This document shows positions 24,944 to 32,765 of a DNA stretch of 64,000 bases, in pieces (position 1 is the stretch's first letter; each line of letters starts with the position of its first letter). Source of the DNA: Streptomyces sp. NBC_00289 (GTDB lineage: Bacteria; Actinomycetota; Actinomycetes; Streptomycetales; Streptomycetaceae). Both the position numbers and the translations under genes were made by a program. The stretch is taken from contig NZ_CP108046.1 of NCBI RefSeq assembly GCF_041435115.1, positions 1,240,001-1,304,000 of the forward strand. The letters run 5' to 3'. The notes under the pieces are model-generated. The model did not search any database. It was not told where the DNA came from and was given only the letters and a program-made list of their open reading frames with translations.

Positions 24944-26239
24944 CTAACCGTTGCTCTTGATCACATCGTTGATCTTGTCCGTCATGGTCTGCAGATCGGA
25001 CAGCGGCTTCTTGCCCTGGAGGATGTCCGGCCAGTACGCCGTGATCAGGTCGTTGGACTGGCTGGCCCACTGTGTGGTGAAGCGGACGCCCATGGTCAGC
25101 GGGGCGTTCAGGTCCGCCTTGACCGTGGACGCCACGGTCGGCAGTCCGGCCTTGCTCAGGGCGTCGTAGTACGCGTTCTGGGCGGCGGAGTAGGCCGGCA
25201 CGGCCACCGGCGAGTCCGGGAGCACCTTGGTCCACACGGTGGAGTCGAGGTACGAGAGCACCTTGAAGGTGGCGTCCGCGTTCTGGGTGTACGACGGGGT
25301 GCAGATGCCCACCGCGTCGTACAGGGTGGCCGGCTTGTCGACCTGGGGCAGGGGCGCGAAGCCGTACTTGATCTTCGGCTTGTCCGTGAGGAAGCCCGCG
25401 GCCAGCCACTGACCGCTCCACAGCATCGGGATCTGTCCCGCCGCGAACAGCGACTGCTGGTTGGAGACGTCGTAGCCGGGAGGCGCCACGGCACCGCTCT
25501 TGATGCCCGCCACGAGTTTGCCGACGCCTTCGGTGTACTTCGCGTCGACGGTCGCCTTGGTGGGCTGGTTGACACTGTCGGCGAAGGGGGCGCCGCCGGC
25601 GGACAGGGAGTAGAGACTGAGGCTGAAGGGGGCGTCCACACCGGTCATGGCGTCGGCGACCAGGCCGTACTTGGCGCCCTTCTTGTGCAGCTTGTCGGCG
25701 GCCGCGTACATCTCGTCCCACGTCCAGCCCGCGGCCGGCAGAGGTACTCCGGCGGCCTTGAAGGCGTCGATGTCGTACCAGATGCCGTAGGTGTTCATCA
25801 GGGAGGGGACTCCGCCGATCTTTCCGTCGGCGGTCTTCCAGTTCTTCATGGCGGTGGGCTCGAAGCTGCCGGAGGTGAAGTCACCGGAGCCGGACAGCTT
25901 GGACGACCAGTCGGTGAGCAGGCCCTGGCCGGTGTACTGCAGTTCGGTGTCGTTGCCGCACCAGAAGAGATCGGGCAGCTTCTTGGCCTGGGTGAGGGAG
26001 GCGAGCTTGTCCCCGTAGTTGCCGTTGGGGGTGTCGATGCGCTTGACCGTGATGTCGGGGTCGTGGAAGGCGGCCAGAGCCTTGTCTATCAGCTTGTTGG
26101 TCGCGCTCGACTCCCAGGTCATCACGGTGACCGTGGTCTTCCCGCCGGACTCCTTCCCCGAGGAGCCGCCGCAGGCGGATACGGCCAGCAGCCCGCCTGC
26201 CGCCAGTAGCGCTCCGGCGGCGTGCACTGTTCTCTTCAA
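24944..26239 (-). CDS. Extracellular sugar-binding lipoprotein (MalE-like)
   Basis: 431 residues with signal peptide and lipobox (LLAVSACGGSS). The family-1 solute-binding fold is evident from VTVMTWESSATNKLI, the SLMNTYGIWYDIDAFKAAGV segment and PLPAAGWTWDEMYAAADKL. Third gene of a permease-permease-binding protein operon that, by context with GH76 and GH125, should take up manno-oligosaccharides released from alpha-mannan. No ATPase is encoded here; streptomycetes commonly use one shared MsiK ATPase for such importers (family knowledge). Confidence 0.9.
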   Translation of the reverse strand: MKRTVHAAGALLAAGGLLAVSACGGSSGKESGGKTTVTVMTWESSATNKLIDKALAAFHDPDITVKRIDTPNGNYGDKLASLTQAKKLPDLFWCGNDTELQYTGQGLLTDWSSKLSGSGDFTSGSFEPTAMKNWKTADGKIGGVPSLMNTYGIWYDIDAFKAAGVPLPAAGWTWDEMYAAADKLHKKGAKYGLVADAMTGVDAPFSLSLYSLSAGGAPFADSVNQPTKATVDAKYTEGVGKLVAGIKSGAVAPPGYDVSNQQSLFAAGQIPMLWSGQWLAAGFLTDKPKIKYGFAPLPQVDKPATLYDAVGICTPSYTQNADATFKVLSYLDSTVWTKVLPDSPVAVPAYSAAQNAYYDALSKAGLPTVASTVKADLNAPLTMGVRFTTQWASQSNDLITAYWPDILQGKKPLSDLQTMTDKINDVIKSNG

Positions 26240-26285
26240 CGTGGCCTCCTGGTACGAGATGTGGATCGGCTGACCGCGGTGTGGG

Positions 26286-27212
26286 TCAGCGCTGGTTGAC
26301 GGTGCCCAGCGCGCTCAGGCCCTGGATGAAGTAGCGCTGGGCCACGAAGAACACGGCCAGTGGGGGGAGCATGTAGAGCAGGTTCGCGGCCATGTAGAGG
26401 TTCCAGTCCGGGGTCTGGCCGGCGAACTGGGAGACGAAGGAGGCCATGCCGACACTCAGCGGCCACTTCTCGGACGAGTACAGGTAGATGAGCGGGTTGA
26501 GATAGTCGTTCCACGACAACTGGAAGGCCAGGATGGCCATGGTGATCCAGGCCGGCCGGGTGATGGGGAGCATGACGCTGAAGAAGATCCGGACGTGTCC
26601 GGCGCCGTCCACCTTGGCGGCCTCGTCGATCGAGTAGGGCACCGAGAGGAAGTACTGGCGGGCGAGGAAGATGAAGAGCGGATTGCCGCCCAGCCAGGCC
26701 GGCACGATCAGCGGCAGCCAGGTGTCGTACCAGCCGATGTCCTTGAAGAGCTGGAACAGCGGGATGATGCCGACCACCGGGGGCAGCATCATGCTGCCGA
26801 CGAAGACGTAGAACCAGATCTTCCGGCCCGGGAAGCGGAGCCGGGCCAGAGCGTATCCGGCCATCATCGAGGTCATGACGCCGCCGAGCACCGACAGGCC
26901 GGTGATGACGAAGGAGTTGAGCAACAGGCGGGGGAAGTGGATCGCCTTCGGTCCGTCGATGAAGTTCTCGAAGTGGAACTCGTCGGGCAGCAGCCGGGGC
27001 GGGACCTGGAAGACGGCCGTGTGGCCCTTCAGCGCGATGGTGAGCATCCACAGGATGGGCAGGACCATCACCGAGGAGATCAGCAGCGCGACGGCGTACC
27101 AGGACGCGGTTCGTACGACCTTCCGCGGCGGCCGGGGCGCACTCGTGGCGGCGATCGGAGGAGAGGACGGCACCGGCTTCGCCGCCGTCGTGACGTCAGG
27201 AGACATGGTCAC
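26286..27212 (-). CDS. Sugar ABC transporter permease (MalG-like)
   Basis: 308 residues, about six transmembrane helices after a Pro/Ala-rich cytoplasmic N-terminus. The EAA loop reads YSIDEAAKVDGAGHVRIFFS and the family's C-terminal signature is FVAQRYFIQGLSALGTV. Its start overlaps the end of the upstream permease by 17 bp (an internal ATG at 27206 reduces this to 11), indicating coupled translation. Second channel subunit of the presumed mannoside importer. Confidence 0.9.
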   Translation of the reverse strand: MTMSPDVTTAAKPVPSSPPIAATSAPRPPRKVVRTASWYAVALLISSVMVLPILWMLTIALKGHTAVFQVPPRLLPDEFHFENFIDGPKAIHFPRLLLNSFVITGLSVLGGVMTSMMAGYALARLRFPGRKIWFYVFVGSMMLPPVVGIIPLFQLFKDIGWYDTWLPLIVPAWLGGNPLFIFLARQYFLSVPYSIDEAAKVDGAGHVRIFFSVMLPITRPAWITMAILAFQLSWNDYLNPLIYLYSSEKWPLSVGMASFVSQFAGQTPDWNLYMAANLLYMLPPLAVFFVAQRYFIQGLSALGTVNQR

Positions 27213-28182
27213 TGTAGGTCCAGACCGAGGAGAAGCGGGCGGTGGCGGCGATCACGACCACGATGACCAGGAAGAGCACCCACACCTGGGCGGACGCGTA
27301 GCCGAAGTCGGCGACCCGGCCGAGCGTGGGGAAGCCGTTGTTGTAGATCGACAGCATCAGGACCCTGGTGCTGAAGCCGGGTCCGCCCTGCCCGTCTGGC
27401 GAGAGGATCTTCGGCTGGTTGAAGGTCTGCAGGGCGGTGACCAGCTGCAGCACGACCTGCAGCACCATGATGGGACTGATCAGCGGCAGGGTGATCCGGA
27501 AGAACATGGTCCGGGGACCGGCGCCGTCGATGCGGGCCGCCTCGTAGAGCTCGGTGGGCACCGCCTGGAGCGCGGCGAGAAAGATGATCATCGTGGAGCC
27601 GACGCTCCACAGCATGACGATCACGATCGACGGCATCGCCGAGTTCGAACCCGACAGCCACTCGCTGGTCGGGAGGTGAAGCCACGTCAGCACCTGGTTG
27701 GCCAGGCCGACCTGCGGGTTGAAGACGAACTTCCACAGGGTGATCGTGGCGACCACCGGCAGCACCACCGGAAGGTAGACCAGGGTGCGCAGGACGCGGA
27801 CGCCACGGATGCGCCGGTTGCAGAACACCGCCAACGCCAGTCCGATGGCCAGCGACAGCGGCACGTACAGGACGACCAGCAGCAGGGTGGCGCGCACCGA
27901 GGGCCAGAACGACGGGTCGGTGGTGAACATCCTGCGGAAGTTGTCGAGGCCGACGAAGGTCGGGGCGGTCAGGCCGTTGTACCGCGTCAGCGCGAAGTAG
28001 GCCGACCGGATCAGCGGGTACACGACGAAGACCGTGAAGCCGATGAGAGCCGGCGCCATGAACACGTACGCGGCCCGGGTGTCCGACCCGAGCTTCCCTC
28101 GCCGGCGCCAGGGGCGGCGCGGTGGCGGATGTGGCGGTGGGTGCGGGGGTCGGTGCAACTGCTGGTCCGGAGTGGCTGTCAC
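27196..28182 (-). CDS. Sugar ABC transporter permease (MalF-like)
   Basis: 328 residues. A His/Pro-rich N-terminus (HRPPHPPPHPPPRRP) precedes six transmembrane helices; the EAA loop is VPTELYEAARIDGAGPRTMF. First gene of the transporter operon, 85 bp from a LacI-type operator at 28267 and divergent from the GH125 gene. The Pro/His stretch is not needed for transport in homologues and is probably disordered. Confidence 0.9.
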   Translation of the reverse strand: MTATPDQQLHRPPHPPPHPPPRRPWRRRGKLGSDTRAAYVFMAPALIGFTVFVVYPLIRSAYFALTRYNGLTAPTFVGLDNFRRMFTTDPSFWPSVRATLLLVVLYVPLSLAIGLALAVFCNRRIRGVRVLRTLVYLPVVLPVVATITLWKFVFNPQVGLANQVLTWLHLPTSEWLSGSNSAMPSIVIVMLWSVGSTMIIFLAALQAVPTELYEAARIDGAGPRTMFFRITLPLISPIMVLQVVLQLVTALQTFNQPKILSPDGQGGPGFSTRVLMLSIYNNGFPTLGRVADFGYASAQVWVLFLVIVVVIAATARFSSVWTYSDHVS

Positions 28183-28266
28183 GCGCGCTCACCTTCTCCT
28201 TCCAGGAGTTGGCGATGCCGCCGATCGGGGCGGGCCCGACCGTCTGGCGCTCTCCAGCTCCTTCAA

Positions 28267-28278
28267 GGTAACGTTTCC
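28267..28278. promoter_or_regulatory. LacI-type operator, divergent promoter region
   Basis: GGTAACGTTTCC, identical to the copy at 28334. Located between the ABC operon (starting 28182, minus) and the GH125 gene (starting 28332, plus). Two copies 67 bp apart could hold both promoters by looping. Confidence 0.75.
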
Positions 28279-28331
28279 ATTCCCTGTTGATCACACGGTG
28301 GCGCACGTCACAGAGGGAGTCAAGAGGCGCG

Positions 28332-29774
28332 ATGGTAACGTTTCCCGGATCAACATCCGGAACAGTGTGGGCGGTTCCGGAGTCACTGACGTCGCTCGGC
28401 CGACGTCTGGCCACCGAACTGCGGGGCGGCCCGGCGGCGGACATCGTCGAGCACTGCCTGACCAACACATGGACCACATCGATGAGTTGGGGCGCCGAGC
28501 CGTCGGAGGTCTTCGTCAAAACCGGAGACATCCCAGCCATGTGGCTGCGTGACAGCACGGCCCAGGTCCGCCCCTACCTCGCCGTGGCCACCGATCCGGC
28601 AGTCGGCGACGTCCTGGCCGGCGTATCCCGCCGCCAGATCCGCTGCGTCCTGCTGGACCCGTACGCCAACGCCTTCAACGACGGACCCACCAGCCTGCAC
28701 GGCGAGCCCGCCGACCGGCCCCCGCCGGAGGAGTGGGTGTGGGAGCGCAAGTACGAACTCGACTCCCTGTGCGCGCCGTTGCAGCTCGCGTACGCGATCC
28801 GACGGGCCACCGGTCGCGAGGACCACCTCGACGACGCCTTCCACCGCGCCGCCTGGACGATCGTACGGCTGTGGCGGGCGGAACAGGCCCACGCGCACTC
28901 GCCCTACCGGTTCGTCCGCCCGTCCGGCCCCTTCGCCGGTGACAGCCTCCCGCACGACGGCCGCGGAGCCCTGGTCGGACCGACCGGTATGACCTGGTCG
29001 GGCTTCCGGCCGAGCGATGATCCCTGCGGCCACGGCTACCTCGTCCCGGCCAACGCGCTGGCCTCGGCGACCCTGCACGGGCTGGCCGAACTGGCCTCGT
29101 CCGTCCTCCACGACGCTGAACTCGCCCGCGAATCACTGACGTTGGCCGACGAGATCGACGCCGGAATCCTGGCGCACGCGGTCGTCGGGGCCGACGGCGC
29201 GTCCGTACTCGCCTACGAGGTGGACGGCCTCGGAGCGGTGCTGCTCGGCGACGACGCCAACCTCCCGAGCCTGCTGAGCCTCCCCCTGAGCGGCTGGTGC
29301 ACACCGCAGGACCCGCTCTACCAGGCCACCCGGCATCTCGTGCTCTCCGAGGCGAACCCCTCGTTCTTCGCCGGCCGGTACGCGTCCGGTGTCGGCAGTA
29401 CACATACGCCGGACGATCACGTCTGGCCGCTGGCGATCGCCACCGCCGGTCTGACCGGCGACGAGAACGCCGCGGCACAGGCCCTGGAAACACTGGCGGC
29501 CACGACCGCGGGCACCGGCCTGATGCACGAGAGCTTCCATGTCGACGACCCCGGCAGGTTCACCCGGGACTGGTTCGGCTGGGCCAACGCCCTGTTCTGC
29601 GAACTCGCCCTCGACCTGTGCGGCGGGGGCGTGCGGCATCTGTTTCCCGTTCACCCGCGGGCTCAGCCGGCCGCGCCGAGCGCGGGCAGCGCGGGCAGCG
29701 CGGGCAGCGCAGGCAGCGCAGGCAGCGCGGGCAGCGCGGGCAGCGCGGGCAGCGCGGGCAGCAAGCCCGCTTGA
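28332..29774 (+). CDS. GH125 exo-alpha-1,6-mannosidase
   Basis: About 480 residues, no signal peptide, so intracellular. GDIPAMWLRDSTAQVRPYL is a hallmark of GH125, and ERKYELDSLCAPLQLAY, HTPDDHVWPLAIATAGL and GLMHESFHVDD carry further conserved acidic and aromatic residues. The enzyme should trim imported alpha-1,6-manno-oligosaccharides to mannose. The ATG at 28332 overlaps an operator copy; GTG 28365 is a possible later start. The C-terminus ends in nine SAG tripeptides that are not part of the fold. Confidence 0.86.
   Translation: MVTFPGSTSGTVWAVPESLTSLGRRLATELRGGPAADIVEHCLTNTWTTSMSWGAEPSEVFVKTGDIPAMWLRDSTAQVRPYLAVATDPAVGDVLAGVSRRQIRCVLLDPYANAFNDGPTSLHGEPADRPPPEEWVWERKYELDSLCAPLQLAYAIRRATGREDHLDDAFHRAAWTIVRLWRAEQAHAHSPYRFVRPSGPFAGDSLPHDGRGALVGPTGMTWSGFRPSDDPCGHGYLVPANALASATLHGLAELASSVLHDAELARESLTLADEIDAGILAHAVVGADGASVLAYEVDGLGAVLLGDDANLPSLLSLPLSGWCTPQDPLYQATRHLVLSEANPSFFAGRYASGVGSTHTPDDHVWPLAIATAGLTGDENAAAQALETLAATTAGTGLMHESFHVDDPGRFTRDWFGWANALFCELALDLCGGGVRHLFPVHPRAQPAAPSAGSAGSAGSAGSAGSAGSAGSAGSAGSKPA
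28334..28345. promoter_or_regulatory. LacI-type operator at GH125 start
   Basis: GGTAACGTTTCC, identical to the 28267 copy and overlapping the probable start codon of the GH125 gene. Either the repressor blocks initiation here or translation begins a little downstream. Confidence 0.7.
29679..29759 (+). repeat. Nine-copy 9-bp repeat encoding Ser-Ala-Gly
   Basis: Nine perfect-frame copies of AGCGCGGGC (two copies have A for G) at the end of the GH125 gene, encoding (SAG)9 before SKPA and the stop. Being a multiple of three, copy change alters only tail length. The tail looks like a flexible linker with nothing attached. Confidence 0.9.
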
Positions 29775-30162
29775 TCTGTGGCGGTCGTCGTGGTCGGCCG
29801 CCGGCGTCGGCGGTACGGCGCTGTCGGGCCGACGCGACCGTTTAGGCGGCGGCGTCTCCGGGAGGACGCCGTTCGGCCACGGTTAGCGTCAGAGGGTGCC
29901 GGCCTCGTCGCGACGGGAGCCGTGCCCGTCACGCCACTGGCCACGGCTGCTCGACCACGGCCGCAGTCCCGCAGCCCGCCCCTGCGGCCTGTGCGTCGGC
30001 GCGCTGTCAGTCGCCGTTGGTGACACGAGTGTCAGGTGCCGTGCGGAACCTCCGGACGATGCGTACGGCCCTCGCCCGCTCGATCGGTGGGCGGTTCGCC
30101 TGGAGGGTGACACCGTGCCGGCTTTCGGCGTGGTCAGTGGCGTGACGCTGCCGGGCCGGCCG
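29775..30162. other. Non-coding stretch with possible terminator
   Basis: About 390 bases between the GH125 gene and the broken membrane-protein gene, with no convincing coding frame. A 7-bp stem (CGGCGTC / GACGCCG, loop 8) at 29850-29871 may end the GH125 transcript, and TGACACGAGTGTCA at about 30020 is a short palindrome of unknown role. Confidence 0.4.
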
Positions 30163-30532
30163 TCAGCGGGCCGTCGTCCAGCCCGGGATCGTGGGCAGGA
30201 CCTCGTGGGCGATGCGCAGCAGTGCCGTGTCGTCCGGCCGCACGTCGTCCTGGCGCCAGATGGCGAGTTCGTACGAACCGCCGCCGTCCTTGGTGTCGGG
30301 GGCGACGAGCAGCGTGCGGGCGATGCCGCCGGGGCCGGTGTCGGACTTGCCGCCGCCGAGGTTGAAGCGGATGGCGATCGTCGGGCTCGAGCAGAGCACC
30401 GCGGGGTGGTCCTGGATCTTCTTCGTCTCCGCGTCGTCGAGCAGGTCCGCCATCCCGGCGACCGGAAGATCGTCGTAGGACCGCGAGAGCTTCACGGTGT
30501 AGGTGTCCAGTTGCACGGTCCCCTCGGGGGTG
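30163..30532 (-). pseudogene. 3' half of a membrane-protein gene split by IS elements
   Basis: Encodes the C-terminal 122 residues of a protein whose N-terminal half lies at 35672-36024. Readable parts are TPEGTVQLDTYTVKLSRSYD and LAIWRQDDVRPDDTALLRIA. It has no start of its own; frames running further upstream read into IS sequence. Joining the halves at the element borders gives 723 bp, an open frame of 240 codons plus stop, so the gene was intact until the IS200/IS605-type insertion. Confidence 0.85.
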
Positions 30533-30540
30533 TGACTCCT

Positions 30541-30551
30541 CCCCCGGCTGA
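30541..30551. other. Outer half of IS605 right-end hairpin
   Basis: Together with 32338-32352 this forms, once the IS1182 element is removed, a 20-nt hairpin on the minus strand (CCCCCGACTTCAGCCGGGGG). In TnpB systems this end also gives the 3' scaffold of the guide RNA, with the guide immediately beyond the border at 30532. Confidence 0.7.
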
Positions 30552-32337
30552 AGGACTTTGTTGGCGGATCCGGTGACTGCGCTTGGTGATCTTGTTTGGT
30601 CGGGCAGTCTGGTGGGGTTCGGTTCCATCGCGCGGGGAGGCAAGGAGGGGCTGCGATGTCGCTGCGCCCTGTGCCTGCTCCGTCCGTCCCGGAGGCCACC
30701 GCGCGGGTGGCGCGGGCAGCGTTCCGCAAGGGCTGTCTGGCCATGCGGATCCGGGATGAGCTCGGTCCGTTGTTCGAGGACGAGCAGTTCGCCCGGGCGT
30801 TTCCGCGCAGGGGTGGGCCGGCGTGGTCGCCGGGGCAGCTGGCGATGGTCAGCGTGCTGCAGTTCGCAGAGGGGCTGACGGACCGGCAGGCCGCGGACGC
30901 GGTGCGCGGGCGGATCGACGTCAAGTACGCGCTGGGGCTGGAGCTGGATGACCCCGGGTTCGACTTCTCGGTGCTCAGCGAGTTCCGGGACCGGCTGATC
31001 GCGCACGGCCTGGAGAAGCTGGTCCTTAACCGGGTGCTGGAACGGGTCGATGAGTTAGGTCTGCTGCGGGCGGGAGGCCGCCAACGCACCGACTCCACGC
31101 ATGTGCTGGCCCAGGTGCGGACGCTGAACCGGATGGAGTTCGTGGGCGAGACCCTGCGCGCCGCCTTGGAGACGCTGGCCGTCGCAGCGCCTGCCTGGCT
31201 GCGACAGACCGTCGCGCCGGAGTGGTTCGAACGCTACGGCAAGCGCATCGACTCCTTCCGCTTCCCCAAGGGAGCCGACGCCCGCCAGCGGTGGGCGCTG
31301 ACCGTGGGAGAGGACGGATTTACGCTGCTTCAGGCCCTCTACGCGCCTGACACACCAGCCTGGCTGCGGCACGTCGAGGCGGTGCAGGTCCTGCGGACCG
31401 CGTGGGTGCAGCAGTATCACCGCGACGAGAAGGGGGTGCGCTGGCGGGAGGGCAAGGACCTCCCGCCGGGCAGGCTGAGGCTGTCCAGCCCCTACGACAT
31501 CGACACCCGCTACAGCGTCAAGCGCGGCGCGGGCTGGGACGGCTACAAGGTTCACTTCACCGAGACGTGCGAGCCGGACGCCCCGCATCTGATCACGAAC
31601 GTGGTCACCACCGACGCCACCGTTCCCGACGTGGAGATCACGGCGCCCGTCCACGACGCGCTGGCCGCACGCCGCCTGCTGCCCGCTGTCCATCTGGTCG
31701 ACTCCGGCTATACCTCCGCCGCGCTGCTGGTGGCCGCCGCTGGGCAGAACATCGAGCTGATGGGGCCGGTCCGCGGCGATACCGCGGCCCAGGGCCGGGC
31801 CGGGGGCGGCCTGGGGCAGGACGCCTTCACCGTCGACTGGCCGGCCCGCACCGTCACCTGTCCCCGCGGGCAGCGCAGTATCAGCTGGTCCGCTCAGCGC
31901 AAGCCCACCGGCACCGAGATCATCCGGGTCCACTTCGCCAAGACCGACTGCGACGCCTGCCCGGTGCGCGCGGCGTGCACCAGTGCCAAGAGCAAGTGGG
32001 GCCGCAGCCTGACCTTGCTCACCCAGCCCCAGCAGCAAGCTCTCGACCAACGCCGACGCGAGCAGAAGACCGACGAGTGGCAGGCCGCCTACGGCACCCG
32101 CGCCGGAGTCGAGGGCACCATCTCCCAGGCCGTCCGGGTGACACGGACACGCACCACCCCCTACCGCGGGCTGCGCAAGACCCACCTCGGTCACGCCCTG
32201 ATCGCCGCCGGACTCAACCTCCACCGCCTCGACGCCTGGTGGACCGGCACCCCCATCCGCACCACCCACATCAGTCGATTCGCCCGCCTCGGCCTCGAAC
32301 TGATCGCCTGAGCAAGCGAATCCGCCAACAAAGTCCT
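30552..32337 (+). mobile_element. IS1182-family insertion sequence
   Basis: 1786 bp bounded by 18-bp identical terminal inverted repeats (AGGACTTTGTTGGCGGAT inward from each end) and flanked by GA at both sides, a possible 2-bp target duplication. It carries a single full-length transposase gene. It is inserted into the loop of the older element's right-end hairpin. Confidence 0.87.
30656..32311 (+). CDS. IS1182-family DDE transposase
   Basis: About 551 residues from ATG 30656, preceded by AAGGAGG. The N-terminal domain (WSPGQLAMVSVLQFAEGLTD) is the IS1182/IS5-like DUF772 type. Catalytic residues are likely Asp in GRQRTDSTHVLAQV, Asp in VHLVDSGYTSA and Glu in TRAGVEGTISQAVRV; a cysteine cluster (DCDACPVRAAC) sits before the last. 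The frame is complete with no damage. An in-frame TTA codon at 31055-31057 means its translation may depend on the bldA leucyl-tRNA in Streptomyces. Confidence 0.92.
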   Translation: MSLRPVPAPSVPEATARVARAAFRKGCLAMRIRDELGPLFEDEQFARAFPRRGGPAWSPGQLAMVSVLQFAEGLTDRQAADAVRGRIDVKYALGLELDDPGFDFSVLSEFRDRLIAHGLEKLVLNRVLERVDELGLLRAGGRQRTDSTHVLAQVRTLNRMEFVGETLRAALETLAVAAPAWLRQTVAPEWFERYGKRIDSFRFPKGADARQRWALTVGEDGFTLLQALYAPDTPAWLRHVEAVQVLRTAWVQQYHRDEKGVRWREGKDLPPGRLRLSSPYDIDTRYSVKRGAGWDGYKVHFTETCEPDAPHLITNVVTTDATVPDVEITAPVHDALAARRLLPAVHLVDSGYTSAALLVAAAGQNIELMGPVRGDTAAQGRAGGGLGQDAFTVDWPARTVTCPRGQRSISWSAQRKPTGTEIIRVHFAKTDCDACPVRAACTSAKSKWGRSLTLLTQPQQQALDQRRREQKTDEWQAAYGTRAGVEGTISQAVRVTRTRTTPYRGLRKTHLGHALIAAGLNLHRLDAWWTGTPIRTTHISRFARLGLELIA

Positions 32338-32355
32338 GAAGTCGGGGGCTTCTCG

Positions 32356-32755
32356 CTATGCCGGGTTGGCGTTGCGGCGGACCAGCCCGGCCCGTAGAAC
32401 GTTGGTGGCTCCGACTGTGTCGGCGTGCGCGGTGTGGCCGCAGGCAAGGCAGTGGAATGTTTCCTGTGTGGGCCGGTTCTCCTTGGCCGTGTGCCCGCAT
32501 TCGGGGCAGGTGCGGGAGGTGTTGCGGGGGTTGACGGCGATCACTTCCCGTCCGGCGCTTTCAGCCTTGGCAAGCAGGATCGTCAAAAACACCCCCCAAC
32601 CGGCATCGTTGATCGACGTGTTGAGCCCGGCCTTGGCGGCGGCCCCGTTGGGCAGGAAGGTGCCCGGCCGGTCGGGGTCGGGCTTCGGTGCGGGGGCCCT
32701 GCTCATGTTGCGGATTTTGAGGTCTTCGTGCGCGATGACGTCGTGTGCGCGGACC
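32356..32755 (-). pseudogene. tnpB: tnpB 3' part (RuvC-like nuclease C-terminus)
   Basis: C-terminal part of TnpB, separated from its 5' part by an IS4-family element. It holds the second RuvC acidic residue (VIAHEDLKIRN), the zinc ribbon cysteines (CPECGHTA and CLACGH) and the third acidic residue (HADTVGATNVLRAG). Removing the IS and one target copy joins it in frame with 34282-35105 to give 1224 bp, 407 residues. All catalytic motifs are preserved, so inactivation is recent. Confidence 0.9.
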
Positions 32756-32765
32756 AGGCTAAGGG
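32756..32765. repeat. 10-bp target duplication, left copy
   Basis: AGGCTAAGGG directly left of the IS4-family element; the identical right copy is at 34282-34291. A 10-bp duplication fits the IS4 family. Confidence 0.92.

Noticed and set aside
24944..28182. Missing ATPase as a sign of a broken transporter
   Set aside because: Carbohydrate importers in Streptomyces commonly lack a dedicated ATPase and share MsiK, so absence is normal.
31055..32500. 481-codon minus-strand frame across the IS1182 right end
   Set aside because: Opposite an intact transposase and spans an IS border and tnpB sequence.
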